A DNA stretch of 64,000 nt from Albimonas sp963816545 (GTDB lineage Bacteria; Pseudomonadota; Alphaproteobacteria; Rhodobacterales; Rhodobacteraceae), in contig CAWFLE010000007.1 of NCBI GenBank assembly GCA_963816545.1, positions 806,001 to 870,000 on the forward strand. Reading direction: 5' to 3'. Under the pieces are notes generated by a model. The model saw nothing but the letters and a program-made list of their open reading frames with translations. It was not told where the DNA came from and ran no database searches. The translations under genes and the position numbers were made by a program. Below, piece after piece: positions 29,667-38,537 of this stretch; the first letter of the stretch is position 1; each line of letters opens with the position of its first letter.

Positions 29667-31232
29667 TCAGTTGCCCGCCGCGTTCGCGAGGCTGGCGCCC
29701 TGCGACAGCAGGTTCGGCGTGAGCTGGCTGATCACGCGGTTCCAGACGGTGATCGGCTGCTCGGCCACGAACACCACGTCGTTGGGCCGCATCTCGAAGG
29801 CCGCGGCGGTGCTGAGACTGGCGGCGTTCGAGGCGTTCAGGTGGTAGGCGGTGATCCCGCCGGTCAGATCGCGGCCGAAGCGCCGGATCACGTAGATCTC
29901 GCCGTAGTCCGCGACCTGGATGTTCATGCCGTTGTTCTCGAACAGCATGTCGGCGAGGGAGGCGCGGTTCTCGAACGGCAGGGGCTGACGGCTGGGCTGC
30001 CGGACCTCGCCCGCCACGTAGGCGTAGTCGCGCCGGATGGCGCCGAGCTCGAGCCGCGCCTCGAACGCCTGCCGCTGCTCCGCGTCGGCGTTGCGGCGGT
30101 CGGTGTTGCGCGCGACCTCGTACTGGGCGGAGGCGATGCGCATCTGGTTGAGCTGCTGCTGGAGCTGGATGCGCTGCGTCTCGAAGTTGGCGCGGGCGAG
30201 GGCGAGCTGCACCTCGTCGAGCCGGGCCTGGCGCTGGCGGAAGGCGAACTCCCGCTCGGCGAGCTGGGCCTGGCGGAGGCGGAGCTGCTCCTCGAAATAG
30301 GCGCGGGCCTGCGCGATGTCGTAGTCGGCATCCACGAAGACGCTGTCCCCGTCCTGGAGCGTCACGTCGCGGAGCTGATCGTCGCCGTAGAGACGGTCCA
30401 GCGGCGCCTGGAAGACCTGCCCGTCGCGGAAGAGGCGTACGACGGCGTAGTCGTCGGTCGGGCCGGAAACGCCGCCGGCCATCTGCAGCGCCTCGGTCAG
30501 GTGGAGGGGCTTGAGGGTGATGGGCGCGACCATCGGCTGGGCCACGGCGCCGCCGATGGAGACGCGCTGGGAGTTGAACTCCCGGATCTCGAGGCTGAAG
30601 GACGGGTCGAGGCGCTGGGAGACGAGCGCCTGGAAGATCTCGGCCTCCGCCTCCTCCATCGTCAGGCCCGCGACGCGGACGCGACCCACGTCGGGAATGG
30701 CGATCGCGCCGTCATCCTGGACGATATAGCCCTGACGGGACGACTGGGCGTTGAGGAGCGAGGGCACGTCCTCCAGCGTCGCGTTGGCGTTGTTGGTGGA
30801 CAGCAGCAGCACGTCGGCGATGCCGATCCGGTAGGGCTGGGGCTCCTGCTCCGGCGGCAGGTTTACGGCGGGCTGCTCTCCGGGCGTCTGGAGGGAGGTG
30901 GCGCCGGGCGGCAGCGCGTCGTCCCCCGTCTGGATGTCGTCGATGGCGGAGTAGTCCGGCTCCTGCAACGCCGGCACGGAGGCATCGACGCCGCCGATCG
31001 GGGGCGGGGTCGGCGTGGGCAGCGGGCGGTAGGCGTCGGGCAGCCGCGCGGGCACGTATTCCGAAAGGTTCGCCTCGAGCGCCGTCTCCAGCGTAAGGGG
31101 AATCACCTGAACGTCCTCGGAGGCGCTGTCGGCGAATCCGGCCACCTCCCCGGTCTCGTAAACGTCGGGAGAGGTGTAGACGAGACCGCATCCCCCCAGA
31201 GCGAGGACGGAGGCCAGCAGCTGAACCCTCAT
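29667..31232 (-). CDS. Polysaccharide export outer-membrane lipoprotein, Wza-like (first copy)
   Basis: About 521 residues. Lipobox LALGGC, a Pro-rich spacer, then the polysaccharide-export domain (YRIGIADVLLLSTNN ... GYIVQDDGAIAIPDVGRVRVAGLTMEEAEAEI), SLBB-type repeats (VSIGGAVAQP; YAYVAGEVRQPSRQPLPFENRASLADML) and a long Gln/Arg-rich coiled coil between them (about 30030-30320: FEEQLRLRQAQLAEREFAFRQ). The coiled coil is an extension over short Wza forms. The protein should form the outer-membrane export pore. It is divergent from the ExoY-like gene, with 276 bases between starts. Confidence 0.92.
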   Translation of the reverse strand: MRVQLLASVLALGGCGLVYTSPDVYETGEVAGFADSASEDVQVIPLTLETALEANLSEYVPARLPDAYRPLPTPTPPPIGGVDASVPALQEPDYSAIDDIQTGDDALPPGATSLQTPGEQPAVNLPPEQEPQPYRIGIADVLLLSTNNANATLEDVPSLLNAQSSRQGYIVQDDGAIAIPDVGRVRVAGLTMEEAEAEIFQALVSQRLDPSFSLEIREFNSQRVSIGGAVAQPMVAPITLKPLHLTEALQMAGGVSGPTDDYAVVRLFRDGQVFQAPLDRLYGDDQLRDVTLQDGDSVFVDADYDIAQARAYFEEQLRLRQAQLAEREFAFRQRQARLDEVQLALARANFETQRIQLQQQLNQMRIASAQYEVARNTDRRNADAEQRQAFEARLELGAIRRDYAYVAGEVRQPSRQPLPFENRASLADMLFENNGMNIQVADYGEIYVIRRFGRDLTGGITAYHLNASNAASLSTAAAFEMRPNDVVFVAEQPITVWNRVISQLTPNLLSQGASLANAAGN

Positions 31233-31508
31233 GCGCGGGACCCTCTTGTTGTTGCGGCGCAGCATGACGGCGCCTCCTGCACGGGGTTCTGGTAGCACTC
31301 CATCTTCTTGTCGTTAAGGCGGAATTCAGCCGCCGCGACGCGCGCGCGGCCTTGCGTGGCCGGGAAGAGACGCTGGCAAACAGGGTTAAACGGCAGATTT
31401 TCATTGAGTTCATGTGAATTTGGCCGATACTCGCCCCGGTGTGAGAGATGTGGGTCCGCCTGTCCGGGTGGGCCTGCGGCGTCGCGAAGACGCAGCGGGC
31501 GGGGGAAC
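31233..31508. promoter_or_regulatory. Divergent promoter region, wza-like 1 / exoY-like 1
   Basis: Less GC-rich than the flanking genes. It contains TTCATTGAGTTCATGTGAATTTGG at about 31400-31423. The word ATTGAGTT (31403-31410) followed by GAAT also occurs in the equivalent gap before the second ExoY-like gene (50430-50437). A shared regulator is possible; the match is short. Confidence 0.4.
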
Positions 31509-32195
31509 ATGAAGCATATCCAGGCTGGCGAGCAGTTTTATGCTGCGGATGCGGTTCCGGCTCCTGCGTCGAACCCTCGTGCGCTTTACGCGAGGGTTCT
31601 GAAGCGGGCGGTCGACCTGGCTGTCGCGGTGGCGATGGTCCCCATCGTGGCGCCGGTGGTGCTGGCAATGGCGGCGATGGTGTGGGCGCATGACGGCGCC
31701 GCGCCCTTCTTCGGGCATACGCGCGTCGGCCGCGGCGGACGCGCGTTCCGCTGCTGGAAGCTGCGCACCATGGTTCCGGATGCGGCCGCGCGCCTCCAGC
31801 GCCACCTGGCCGAGCACCCGGAAGCCGCCGCCGAATGGCAGGCCACCCGGAAGCTGACCGAGGATCCCCGCATTACGCGCCTCGGCGATTTCCTGCGCAA
31901 GACCAGCCTGGACGAGCTGCCGCAGCTCTGGAACGTGCTGCGCGGCGACATGAGCTTCGTCGGCCCGCGGCCCGTCCCCGACGATGAGCTCGAGCTCTAC
32001 GGCGCGGCGCGCGGCTCCTACGAGGAGATGCGGCCGGGCATCACTGGACTGTGGCAGGTCAGCGGCCGCAACGACGTGCTCTATGCGCAGCGCGTGGCGA
32101 TGGACGTGGATTATCTTCGCCGCATGTCCCTCGGCCTCGATCTGTGGATCATGCTGCGCACCGCGCTGGTCGTGGTGAAGCCGACGGGGCGCTGA
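31509..32195 (+). CDS. Undecaprenyl-phosphate sugar transferase, ExoY/WbaP type (first copy)
   Basis: 228 residues. Initiates repeat-unit assembly by adding a sugar phosphate to undecaprenyl phosphate. One membrane helix (AVDLAVAVAMVPIVAPVVLAM), then the catalytic core: GHTRVGRGGRAFRCWKLRTM, DPRITRLGDFLRKTSLDELPQLWNVLRGDMSFVGPRP and PGITGLWQVSGRND. All bacterial sugar-transferase signatures are present. It closely parallels the second copy at 50585-51286. ATG 31509 was chosen as the first ATG after the gap. An intrinsic terminator follows. Confidence 0.93.
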   Translation: MKHIQAGEQFYAADAVPAPASNPRALYARVLKRAVDLAVAVAMVPIVAPVVLAMAAMVWAHDGAAPFFGHTRVGRGGRAFRCWKLRTMVPDAAARLQRHLAEHPEAAAEWQATRKLTEDPRITRLGDFLRKTSLDELPQLWNVLRGDMSFVGPRPVPDDELELYGAARGSYEEMRPGITGLWQVSGRNDVLYAQRVAMDVDYLRRMSLGLDLWIMLRTALVVVKPTGR

Positions 32196-32231
32196 GCGCC
32201 CCTCATCGGCCTGCCGCAACCGCGAAGACCC

Positions 32232-32258
32232 CGCCGGAGCCGTCGCTCCGGCGTTTTC
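32232..32258 (+). terminator. Intrinsic terminator after exoY-like 1
   Basis: 9-bp perfect stem CGCCGGAGC/GCTCCGGCG (32232-32240 and 32245-32253), loop CGTC, followed by TTTTC. It lies 37 bases after the transferase stop and just before the GT4 gene, so the GT4 needs readthrough or its own promoter. Confidence 0.8.
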
Positions 32259-32279
32259 ATGTCCGGAACGGAGCGTGCG

Positions 32280-33448
32280 ATGCGCGTCGCGATCATTCAC
32301 TACTGGCTTGTCGGCATGCGGGGCGGCGAGCGGGTGCTGGAGCAGCTTTGCCTCATGTTCCCCGAGGCGGACATCTACACCCACGTGGTGGACCGCGAGA
32401 AGATCAGCCCCCTCCTGAAGCGCCACAGGATCGTGGAGACCTTCATCGGCCGCCTGCCCGGAGCCAAGAGGCACTACCAGAAGTACCTGGCGCTGATGCC
32501 CCGCGCGCTGGAGGAGCTGGACCTCACGGGCTACGATCTGGTGATCTCGTCCGAGAGCGGGCCGGCCAAGGGCGTGATCCCGCCCCCGGACGCGGCCCAT
32601 GTCTGCTACTGCCATTCGCCCATGCGCTACATCTGGGACCAGTACCATACCTACCGGGAGGGGCTGGGGCGCCGATGAGGCTCGCGTTCGGGTGGCTCGC
32701 GCCGCGGCTGCGGACGTGGGACGTGATCTCCGCGAACCGGGTCGACCACTTCGTGGCGAACTCGAGCTTCGTCGCGCGCCGCATCCGCCGATGCTGGCGG
32801 CGGGAGGCGGAGGTGGTGCACCCGCCGGTGGACCTGGAGGCGTTCACCCTCGGCCCGGCGCCGGGGCCGGATGCGCCCTACCTGTTCCTGTCGGAGCTGG
32901 CGCCCTACAAGCGCGCGGATCTCGCGGTGCTTGCCTGCAAGGCGCTGGACCGGCCGCTGAAAGTGGTGGGCCAGGGGTCGGAGATGGAGCGTCTGAAGCG
33001 CCTGGCGGGCCCGCGGACCGAGTTCGCGGGGCGGGCCCCCGACAGAGCGATGCGCGGGCTTTACCAGGAATGCCGGGCGCTGCTGTTTCCGGGCGTCGAA
33101 GATTTCGGGATCGTGCCGCTGGAGGCGATGGCCTGCGGTCGGCCGGTGATCGCCTTGGGACGCGGCGGGGCGCTGGACACGGTACGGGACCGGAAAACCG
33201 GGCTGCTTTTCCAGGAGCAGACCGTGGAGGGGCTGTCGGAGGCGATCCGGCATTTCGAGGCGGAGGTCGAGCCTGCGTTGGACCGCGCAGCGGTGGCGGC
33301 CCACGCCGGGCGGTTCAGCGCCGGAGCCTTCCGCGCGGGCATGTGGGATGCGATCCGACGCGCGGCCCCACAGCTCGGGTTGGCGGAAGCCCCGCCGGCG
33401 ACGGATCCCTCCGGTGAGGACCGTGGCTGTGCGGCGCTGACCGCCTGA
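32280..33448 (+). CDS. GT4 glycosyltransferase, 3' end replaced by IS66 (one frameshift)
   Basis: Group 1 glycosyltransferase of the exopolysaccharide locus. N domain: RVAIIHYWLVGMRGGERVLE, VCYCHSPMRYIWDQYHTYRE; C domain: YLFLSELAPYKRADLAV, VVGQGSEMERLK and FPGVEDFGIVPLEAMACGRPVIA with the E-x7-E motif. An extra G at about 32667 shifts the frame before APMRLAFGWLAPRL. ATG 32280 was preferred to 32259, which abuts the terminator hairpin. The left inverted repeat of the IS66 element starts at 33407, so the last dozen or so residues and the stop come from the element. Confidence 0.88.
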
Positions 33449-34938
33449 GGTTGGGCGATCCGGTTCCACGGGAGGAGTTGACCGAGGCGGCTGATGGGGG
33501 TTTCTGCGATCCGCGGCGAGCCAGGCCTGTGGATCGACGCCGTTGAGCGTCGCGGTCACGATCAGGGTGTACATGAAGGCGGCGCGCTCGCCGCCGCGCT
33601 CGGCCTCGGCGAAGAGCCACGCCTTGCGACCGAGGGCGACGCCGCGGAGCCAGCGTTCGGCCCGTGGTTCGTGAGGCAAATGCGTCCGTCGTCGAGGAAC
33701 CCGGCGAAGCCTTCCCAGCGGGCGAGCATGTGGTCCATGGCCTTGGCCACCGGCGCATGGCGCGAGAGGCGGGCGTGCTCGGCGGTCATCCGGGCCCCGA
33801 GATCGTCGACCAGCGGCCTGATCTTGTCCCGACGCACGGCGAGGCGTTCGCGGGCGGCCAGCCCATTGATGGCGCGCTCGGCGTCGAAGACGGCGTCGAT
33901 GCGCTTCACGGCCTCCAGCGCCAGCGGCGAGATCGGCGCGGCCTTGTCCCCGCGGCGCGCGTTGGCGGCGATGTCTGCCAGCTCGAACAGTTTGCGCCGC
34001 GCGTGCGCCCAGCACAGCGCCTCCGTCACGGCTTTCGGCGAGCGGTCGGCGGCGTAGAGGCCGTTGACGACGGCGTAGGCGTCCGCCTGAAGCGCGCCGC
34101 TCCAGCCGTGGAGATGGGCGCGCGGATGCTCGCCCTTCCGATCCGTCGAGAAGCGGAAGAGCGCGGCAGGCGGAGCCGGCCCGCCGAAGGGTCGATCGTC
34201 GCGCACACAGGTCCATAGCCGCGCCGTCTTCGTCTTTCCCTTTGCGGGCAACGGCACGGGGGTGTCGTCACCGTGGAGCCGCCCGGCCGCCATGACATGC
34301 GCCTCGATCAGCGCGTGCAGCGGTGCAAGCGCGGCGGCGACGGCGCCGACCTGATCGGCCAGCGTCGAGCGACCGAGTTCGACGCCCTCGCGGGCGTAGC
34401 GGTCGGCCTGCCGGTTCAGCGGCTGATGCCGCCCGCTCGCCATTGTCCTCGGACCAATGGCGGACAATGGCTCGCTCTCGAGCACGATCATCACCAGAAG
34501 GCCGGGGCCGGCCCAGCCGCGCGGCGTGGAACGGCGCCGGCGGCTGGAAGATGCGCGCGGCATCCCGACAGGTGAACTTCTCGCGCACCGACTGGACCAC
34601 CTTCCAGGAGCGCGGGACGACCTCCAGCGTGTCGGCGACGTCCTCGTCCATCTTCACCAGCCGCGCAGAGCCGCAGGCGGAGCAGGCGCCGGGCGCGGGC
34701 AGCACGACCCGCTCGCGCGGCAGGTGCTCGGGGAAGGGCTCGCGGATTGGCTTGCGCCGATCGAAGGCGGCGACCTCTGTCGTCGCCTTCGCCGCCGCCG
34801 CTTCGGCAAGCGCCTCGTCCTCGGACGCCGCCGCCTCCAGCTCCTCCAACTGCAACTCGAGCTGGTCGAGCAGCCATTCCTTGCGACCATGCGCCGAGCT
34901 TAGCGGCCCCCGTCGGCGCGGTGGAGCGCAATCGCCAT
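33430..34938 (-). CDS. tnpC: IS66 transposase TnpC (frameshifted)
   Basis: DDE transposase of IS66. N part: EWLLDQLELQLEELEAA, the zinc-binding CSACGSARLVKMDEDVADTLEVVPRSWKVVQ with FTCRD; core: MIVLESEPLSAI, LHGDDTPVPLPAKGKTKTARLW, GALQADAYAVVNGLY, CWAHARRKLFELAD, NGLAARERLAVRRD; the C end has IVTATLNGVDPQAWLAD and LLPWNR near 33460. Breaks near 34900, 34540, 33650 and 33520. The exact stop is uncertain; homology ends by about 33430-33460. Confidence 0.8.
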
Positions 34939-34955
34939 CGGCGGCCGCTCCTGAG

Positions 34956-35303
34956 TCAGCCTGCCGCAGCCAGTCGCCAGGTGTGGCGCGGATTGCGCCA
35001 GTCGATGCCGTCGAGAAGGCAGTTCAACTGCGCCGCCGACACCGACACCGCGCCGTCGGCCGGCGTGGGCCAGATGAAGCGCCCCCTTTCCAGCCGCTTG
35101 GTGTAGAGCGACATGCCGACGCCGTCGTGCCAAAGGACCTTGAGAAGCGATCCGCCGCGCCCGCGGAAGACGACGACGTCGGCCTGCGTGCGCGTCGCGC
35201 TTCAGACCCTCCTGCACCATCGGCGCCAGCCCCGGCATGCCGCGGCGCATGTCGGTCACCCCGCCCGCCAGCCAGACCGCGCTCCCGGCGCGAACGCGAT
35301 CAT
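34956..35303 (-). CDS. tnpB: IS66 Orf2, TnpB (frameshifted)
   Basis: IS66 accessory protein. VWLAGGVTDMRRGMPGLAPMVQE is in one frame; the remaining family blocks (RGRGGSLLKVL, DGVGMSLYTKRLERGRFIWP, QLNCLLDGIDW) are readable in the other frames. ATG 35303 overlaps the tnpA stop (ATGA), and TGA 34956-34958 ends the motif LAAAG. The span is 116 codons, the usual TnpB length, so the indels balance. Confidence 0.8.
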
Positions 35304-35729
35304 CGCGGATCCAGCGCATCAGCCAGGCGCGCCACCGCCGCGGCGTCGGCATCCGGCCCGACCGTGATCCGCCGGCCGTTGCCCGGCCCGATCTCGATCC
35401 GACCGCCGCGCCTACCGCTCTTCGCAGGCGCGGCCGGGCTGGGGCCGGGGCGGGGGCTGCTCGAGCGATGGGCAGATCCTGCGCCACCGTCACCGGCGTG
35501 AAGAACACTGGCCCCTCAAAGCCCAGGCGACCCTCCTCGCGCGCCCGTCGCCACGACATCAGCAGCGTCCGCGATATCCCGTTTCACCGCACCGTCGCCG
35601 AGACCTGCCGATGACAGAGGTTGCTCTCCTCGACGATCCGAGGCTTCTCGGCATCCGACCAACGGCGGCGGCGGCCGGCCTCCACAATCTCGAGCCGCGA
35701 GATCAACAACTGTCCTTCTGGGCGCCCAT
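35300..35729 (-). CDS. tnpA: IS66 Orf1, TnpA (frameshifted)
   Basis: Helix-turn-helix accessory protein of IS66: SRLEIVEAGRRRRWSDAEKPRIVEES, HRQVSATVR, then SWRRAREEGRLGFEGPVFFTPV and a C-terminal ARLADALDPR-type end at the TGA 35300-35302 (read in a third frame). The start near ATG 35729 is tentative because the first few codons need a frame change. Confidence 0.7.
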
Positions 35730-35799
35730 GCGTACACCCTGCCGTCACCCCGGACCGGAGTGCACGACGGTCCTCACCGGAGGGGTACCCGGCGGAGGA

Positions 35800-35828
35800 G
35801 GGGCGCCTCCCTTCGAGAGAGGCGCCCC
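35800..35828. other. Hairpin GGGGCGCCTC/GAGGCGCCCC
   Basis: Perfect 10-bp inverted repeat (35800-35809 and 35819-35828) with a 9-base loop, just outside the right end of the IS66 element. No T-run follows on either strand. With the hairpin at 35948-35970 it may stop transcription of the minus-strand kinase operon. Confidence 0.45.
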
Positions 35829-35947
35829 GGCGAGAGCTTTGAGCCTGGTTCCACGCCAAGATCGCGATCCGACCGTCTTTGAGCGTGGGAGCGGGCGACA
35901 GGGCGAAGCGGGCGCGCTCGAGATGTCAGCCCGACAAGCGGAGTTGC

Positions 35948-35970
35948 GGCAGGGGCTTCGGACCCCTGCC
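35948..35970. terminator. Hairpin with CUUCGG-type loop downstream of the tyrosine kinase gene
   Basis: 8-bp perfect stem GGCAGGGG/CCCCTGCC (35948-35955, 35963-35970) closed by C-TTCG-G. It lies 27 bases after the kinase stop in the direction of that gene. The T-rich tail (CTTTCT) is on the plus side only, so its strength for the minus-strand operon is uncertain. Confidence 0.5.
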
Positions 35971-35996
35971 CTTTCTGCCAGCCCGGGCCGCGGCGA

Positions 35997-36833
35997 TCAC
36001 ATGTAGTCGTACTCGTAGTAGGAGTAGGACTCGCTCTTGAGATCGTACTTGTTGAGGATCACGCCGGCGATGGGCACCAGCTCGGAGAGCTGACGCTCGC
36101 AGTCGTCGAGGTTCTTGACCGACGTCGTTCCCGCGGCGGCGATCAGCAGAGCGCAGTCCACGTAGTTCATGAACGACATGGCGTCGTCCGACGCGAGCAT
36201 CGGCGGCAGATCGTAGATCACGATGTCGGGGCGGAGCGACGTCATCATGTTGTTGATGGCGGCCTGCGCGTCCGGGTGCTGCAGAAGCTCCGCCGAGTGG
36301 CGGAAGGACTGGGAGGTGGGACCGATGGCGAGGTTGTCGCCGAGGCGGATGAAGAACTCCTCCGGCCGAATGCCGCCCATAAGGTAGTCGCCCATGGAGA
36401 GCTGGCTCTCCAACCCGATCACCTTGCGCACCTGTGGCCGCTTCAGGTCGACGTCGGCGAGTATGCAGCGCGTGTTGCGCTGGCGGGCGAAGGAGAAGGC
36501 GAGGTTCGTCGCGATCATGGTCTTGCCGCAGGACATGGTCGGCGAGGTCACCGCGAGGGTCTTCCAGTTGTTCGCCTCCATCATCCGCAGGATCTTGGTG
36601 CGCAGGATGTCGAAGGGGACATGGGCCGGATCGTCCTTGGAGAAGGTGACGATCCGGTTGCGGGTGAGGATGCCCTCGTCCGGTTCGAGCTGCTGGAGGG
36701 CGAGCCACCCGGCCGGGACGCTGTCCGGCCCAGGCGCCGCGGGAGCGGGAGCCGGCCGCGCGACCGGCCCCTGCACGTCCGCGTCCGAGCGGGCCTGCTT
36801 CGCGCGGTTGATGGCTTCTTTGATGCGTTCCAT
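35997..36833 (-). CDS. Tyrosine autokinase, CpsD/BY-kinase type
   Basis: 278 residues. Cytoplasmic BY-kinase module that works with the PCP protein encoded just upstream to control polysaccharide chain length. Walker A variant TSPTMSCGKT (about residues 95-104), Walker A' ILADVDLKRP and Walker B IVIYDLPPML. The C terminus is a tyrosine cluster (SYSYYEYDYM, five Tyr in ten residues), the usual autophosphorylation tail. Membrane and kinase parts are separate proteins, as in Gram-positive CpsCD. Intact. Confidence 0.92.
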   Translation of the reverse strand: MERIKEAINRAKQARSDADVQGPVARPAPAPAAPGPDSVPAGWLALQQLEPDEGILTRNRIVTFSKDDPAHVPFDILRTKILRMMEANNWKTLAVTSPTMSCGKTMIATNLAFSFARQRNTRCILADVDLKRPQVRKVIGLESQLSMGDYLMGGIRPEEFFIRLGDNLAIGPTSQSFRHSAELLQHPDAQAAINNMMTSLRPDIVIYDLPPMLASDDAMSFMNYVDCALLIAAAGTTSVKNLDDCERQLSELVPIAGVILNKYDLKSESYSYYEYDYM

Positions 36834-36890
36834 TCGAGTCCGAGCCTTTCCGCTGCGGGCCAGGCCGCCCCTGGAGGGGCGGCCGCCGGA

Positions 36891-38504
36891 TCAGAGCTTG
36901 AGACGGGTGCGGATCAGCTCGAGCAGCGTGTCGAGCTGCGTCTTCTCCATCAGCCGCCGGACGAGGAGGTCGATCGGCAGATAGTAGAGATGCGCGAGGA
37001 CGAGGGCCGCTGCGGCGCAACCCACCGCAAGCGCGATCAGCGTCCACTTGATGCGGCTGCGCCTGCGAAGCTCCACGTCCGTATAGATGTAGGGAATGAC
37101 TGCGAGGGGCTGGATCTCCAGCGCCGACACGATGTCTCCGGGCCGGCGGATCGCCTTGTTGAGGAACTCCAGAAGGACGATCATGGCAAGCCCTGCCCCG
37201 GCGCCGCCGCCGAAACCCATGACCAGTATCATCATGCGATCCGGCTTGTCGGGAGCTTCGGGCACGGTCGCCTGCTCGATCACCTCGAAGCGCTCGGCCT
37301 GCTGCTTCAGCTCCAGCTGCTCGCTGGTGGCGGAGACCGCCAGTTTCGAGCGTGCGGCGTCGTACTGCTGCTGGAGATTGGCGTAGTTCCGCTGGAGCGC
37401 GTTGAGCGCCATTTGGGTGTTCGGCGTCTCGGCCACCGAACGCTCCAGCTCCTTCTCCTGCCGCTCAAGCCCGGCGAGTTCGTCGGCCTGCTGGCCGAGC
37501 TGGATGTCGATCTGTTCGATCTCCTGCTTCACGCGCGCGATCTCTTTGGCGACGTAGCGGGAGGTGCTGTCCTTCAGCTCGGTCTCCACCCGCTCGCGCT
37601 CGGAGTCCATCAGGCGCTCCAGGGTGGCGATTCGGGTCTTGAGGGCGCGGATTTCCGGATGCTCGTCCGAAAGGAGGGCGGAACGGACTTCCAGCTCGCG
37701 CTCGAGCGCCATCTTCGCCTTCTCGGTCTCCGTCGGAGGCCGGTCCTCCTTCATGAGGTTGGCGGGATCCTCGGTGATCTCGACGAGCTGCTTGCGACGC
37801 TCCTGCAAGTTGGCGGTTTCCCGGTCAAGGAGCTGGATCCGCTGCTGGATCCGCTCGAGCTGGTTCGTGCGGAAGCTCTGCGTCTCCGGAAGGCTGTCGC
37901 GGTTCGCGCGCTTGAACTCCACAAGCTGGGACTCGATGGCGGTCAGCTCTCCGCCGAGGCGCTGCGTTTCCTGCTCGAAGAATTCGAACGTATCGGCGGC
38001 GCGGCCGGTGCGGAGCTTCAGGTTGCTCTCGAGGATCCGGGTCACGTACTCGCCGGCCACCCGCGCCGCGGTGACGGAATCCGCGGCCGAGAAGGAAATG
38101 GCGAAGGACATCGCCAGACCGCCGCCCTTGCCGCCGCCCAGCGAGTCCACTCCGAAGACGGAGGCCGCGCGCATCGCCTCCACGATTTCCGTAGGGGAAA
38201 GATCCCGACGCGTGCGGAACACGTCGAATTGCGAAGCGATCTCAAGCAGGTTCTCGCGCGTCATGAGACGCTGTTCGATCACGCGCAGACGTTCGGTCGC
38301 ATGCGAGGTGACCGTGGACTGCACGAGGTTCTGGGGAATCTGCTGTGACTCCACCAGGATCTTCGCCTTGGATGTATACGTCGGCGGCAGCAGAACCGCG
38401 GCCGCGGCGAAGCCGGAGAAGATCAGGATGGCCGTGAGCAGGAACACGGGGAACCTGCGCAGGAAGATGGACAGGAAGAACCGCGGGTCCAGTTCGTTCA
38501 GCAT
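36891..38504 (-). CDS. Polysaccharide co-polymerase / chain-length determinant (Wzc N-domain type)
   Basis: About 537 residues. Wzz-type membrane segments at both ends (FLLTAILIFSGFAAAAVLL; MMILVMGFGGGAGAGLAMIVLLEF) with an additional C-terminal helix (WTLIALAVGCAAAALVLAHLYYL). The periplasmic part begins PPTYTSKAKILVESQQIPQNL and is a long coiled coil (about 37450-37930). No kinase domain, which is supplied by the next gene. ATG 38504 follows GNRN-like fit to the family start MLNELDPRFF. XrtA/PEP-CTERM EPS loci have PCPs of this kind. Confidence 0.9.
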   Translation of the reverse strand: MLNELDPRFFLSIFLRRFPVFLLTAILIFSGFAAAAVLLPPTYTSKAKILVESQQIPQNLVQSTVTSHATERLRVIEQRLMTRENLLEIASQFDVFRTRRDLSPTEIVEAMRAASVFGVDSLGGGKGGGLAMSFAISFSAADSVTAARVAGEYVTRILESNLKLRTGRAADTFEFFEQETQRLGGELTAIESQLVEFKRANRDSLPETQSFRTNQLERIQQRIQLLDRETANLQERRKQLVEITEDPANLMKEDRPPTETEKAKMALERELEVRSALLSDEHPEIRALKTRIATLERLMDSERERVETELKDSTSRYVAKEIARVKQEIEQIDIQLGQQADELAGLERQEKELERSVAETPNTQMALNALQRNYANLQQQYDAARSKLAVSATSEQLELKQQAERFEVIEQATVPEAPDKPDRMMILVMGFGGGAGAGLAMIVLLEFLNKAIRRPGDIVSALEIQPLAVIPYIYTDVELRRRSRIKWTLIALAVGCAAAALVLAHLYYLPIDLLVRRLMEKTQLDTLLELIRTRLKL

Positions 38505-38537
38505 GGCGAGCCTAGCCCCTTTCAAAACCGCGCAAGG

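Larger units (their letters stand above)
33407..35784 (-). mobile_element. IS66-family insertion sequence with 18-bp terminal inverted repeats
   Basis: About 2.38 kb. The ends carry a perfect 18-bp inverted repeat (CCCTCCGGTGAGGACCGT at 33407-33424; its complement at 35767-35784). Inside, in the minus direction, are tnpA, tnpB and tnpC in the canonical IS66 order, with ATGA coupling between tnpA and tnpB. All three contain frame changes. The insertion cut the 3' end of the GT4 gene. I do not see a clean 8-bp target duplication. Confidence 0.85.

Noticed and set aside
36276..38348. A 690-residue plus-strand open frame opposite the kinase and PCP genes
   Set aside because: It mirrors the coding strand of the EPS genes and has no motif.
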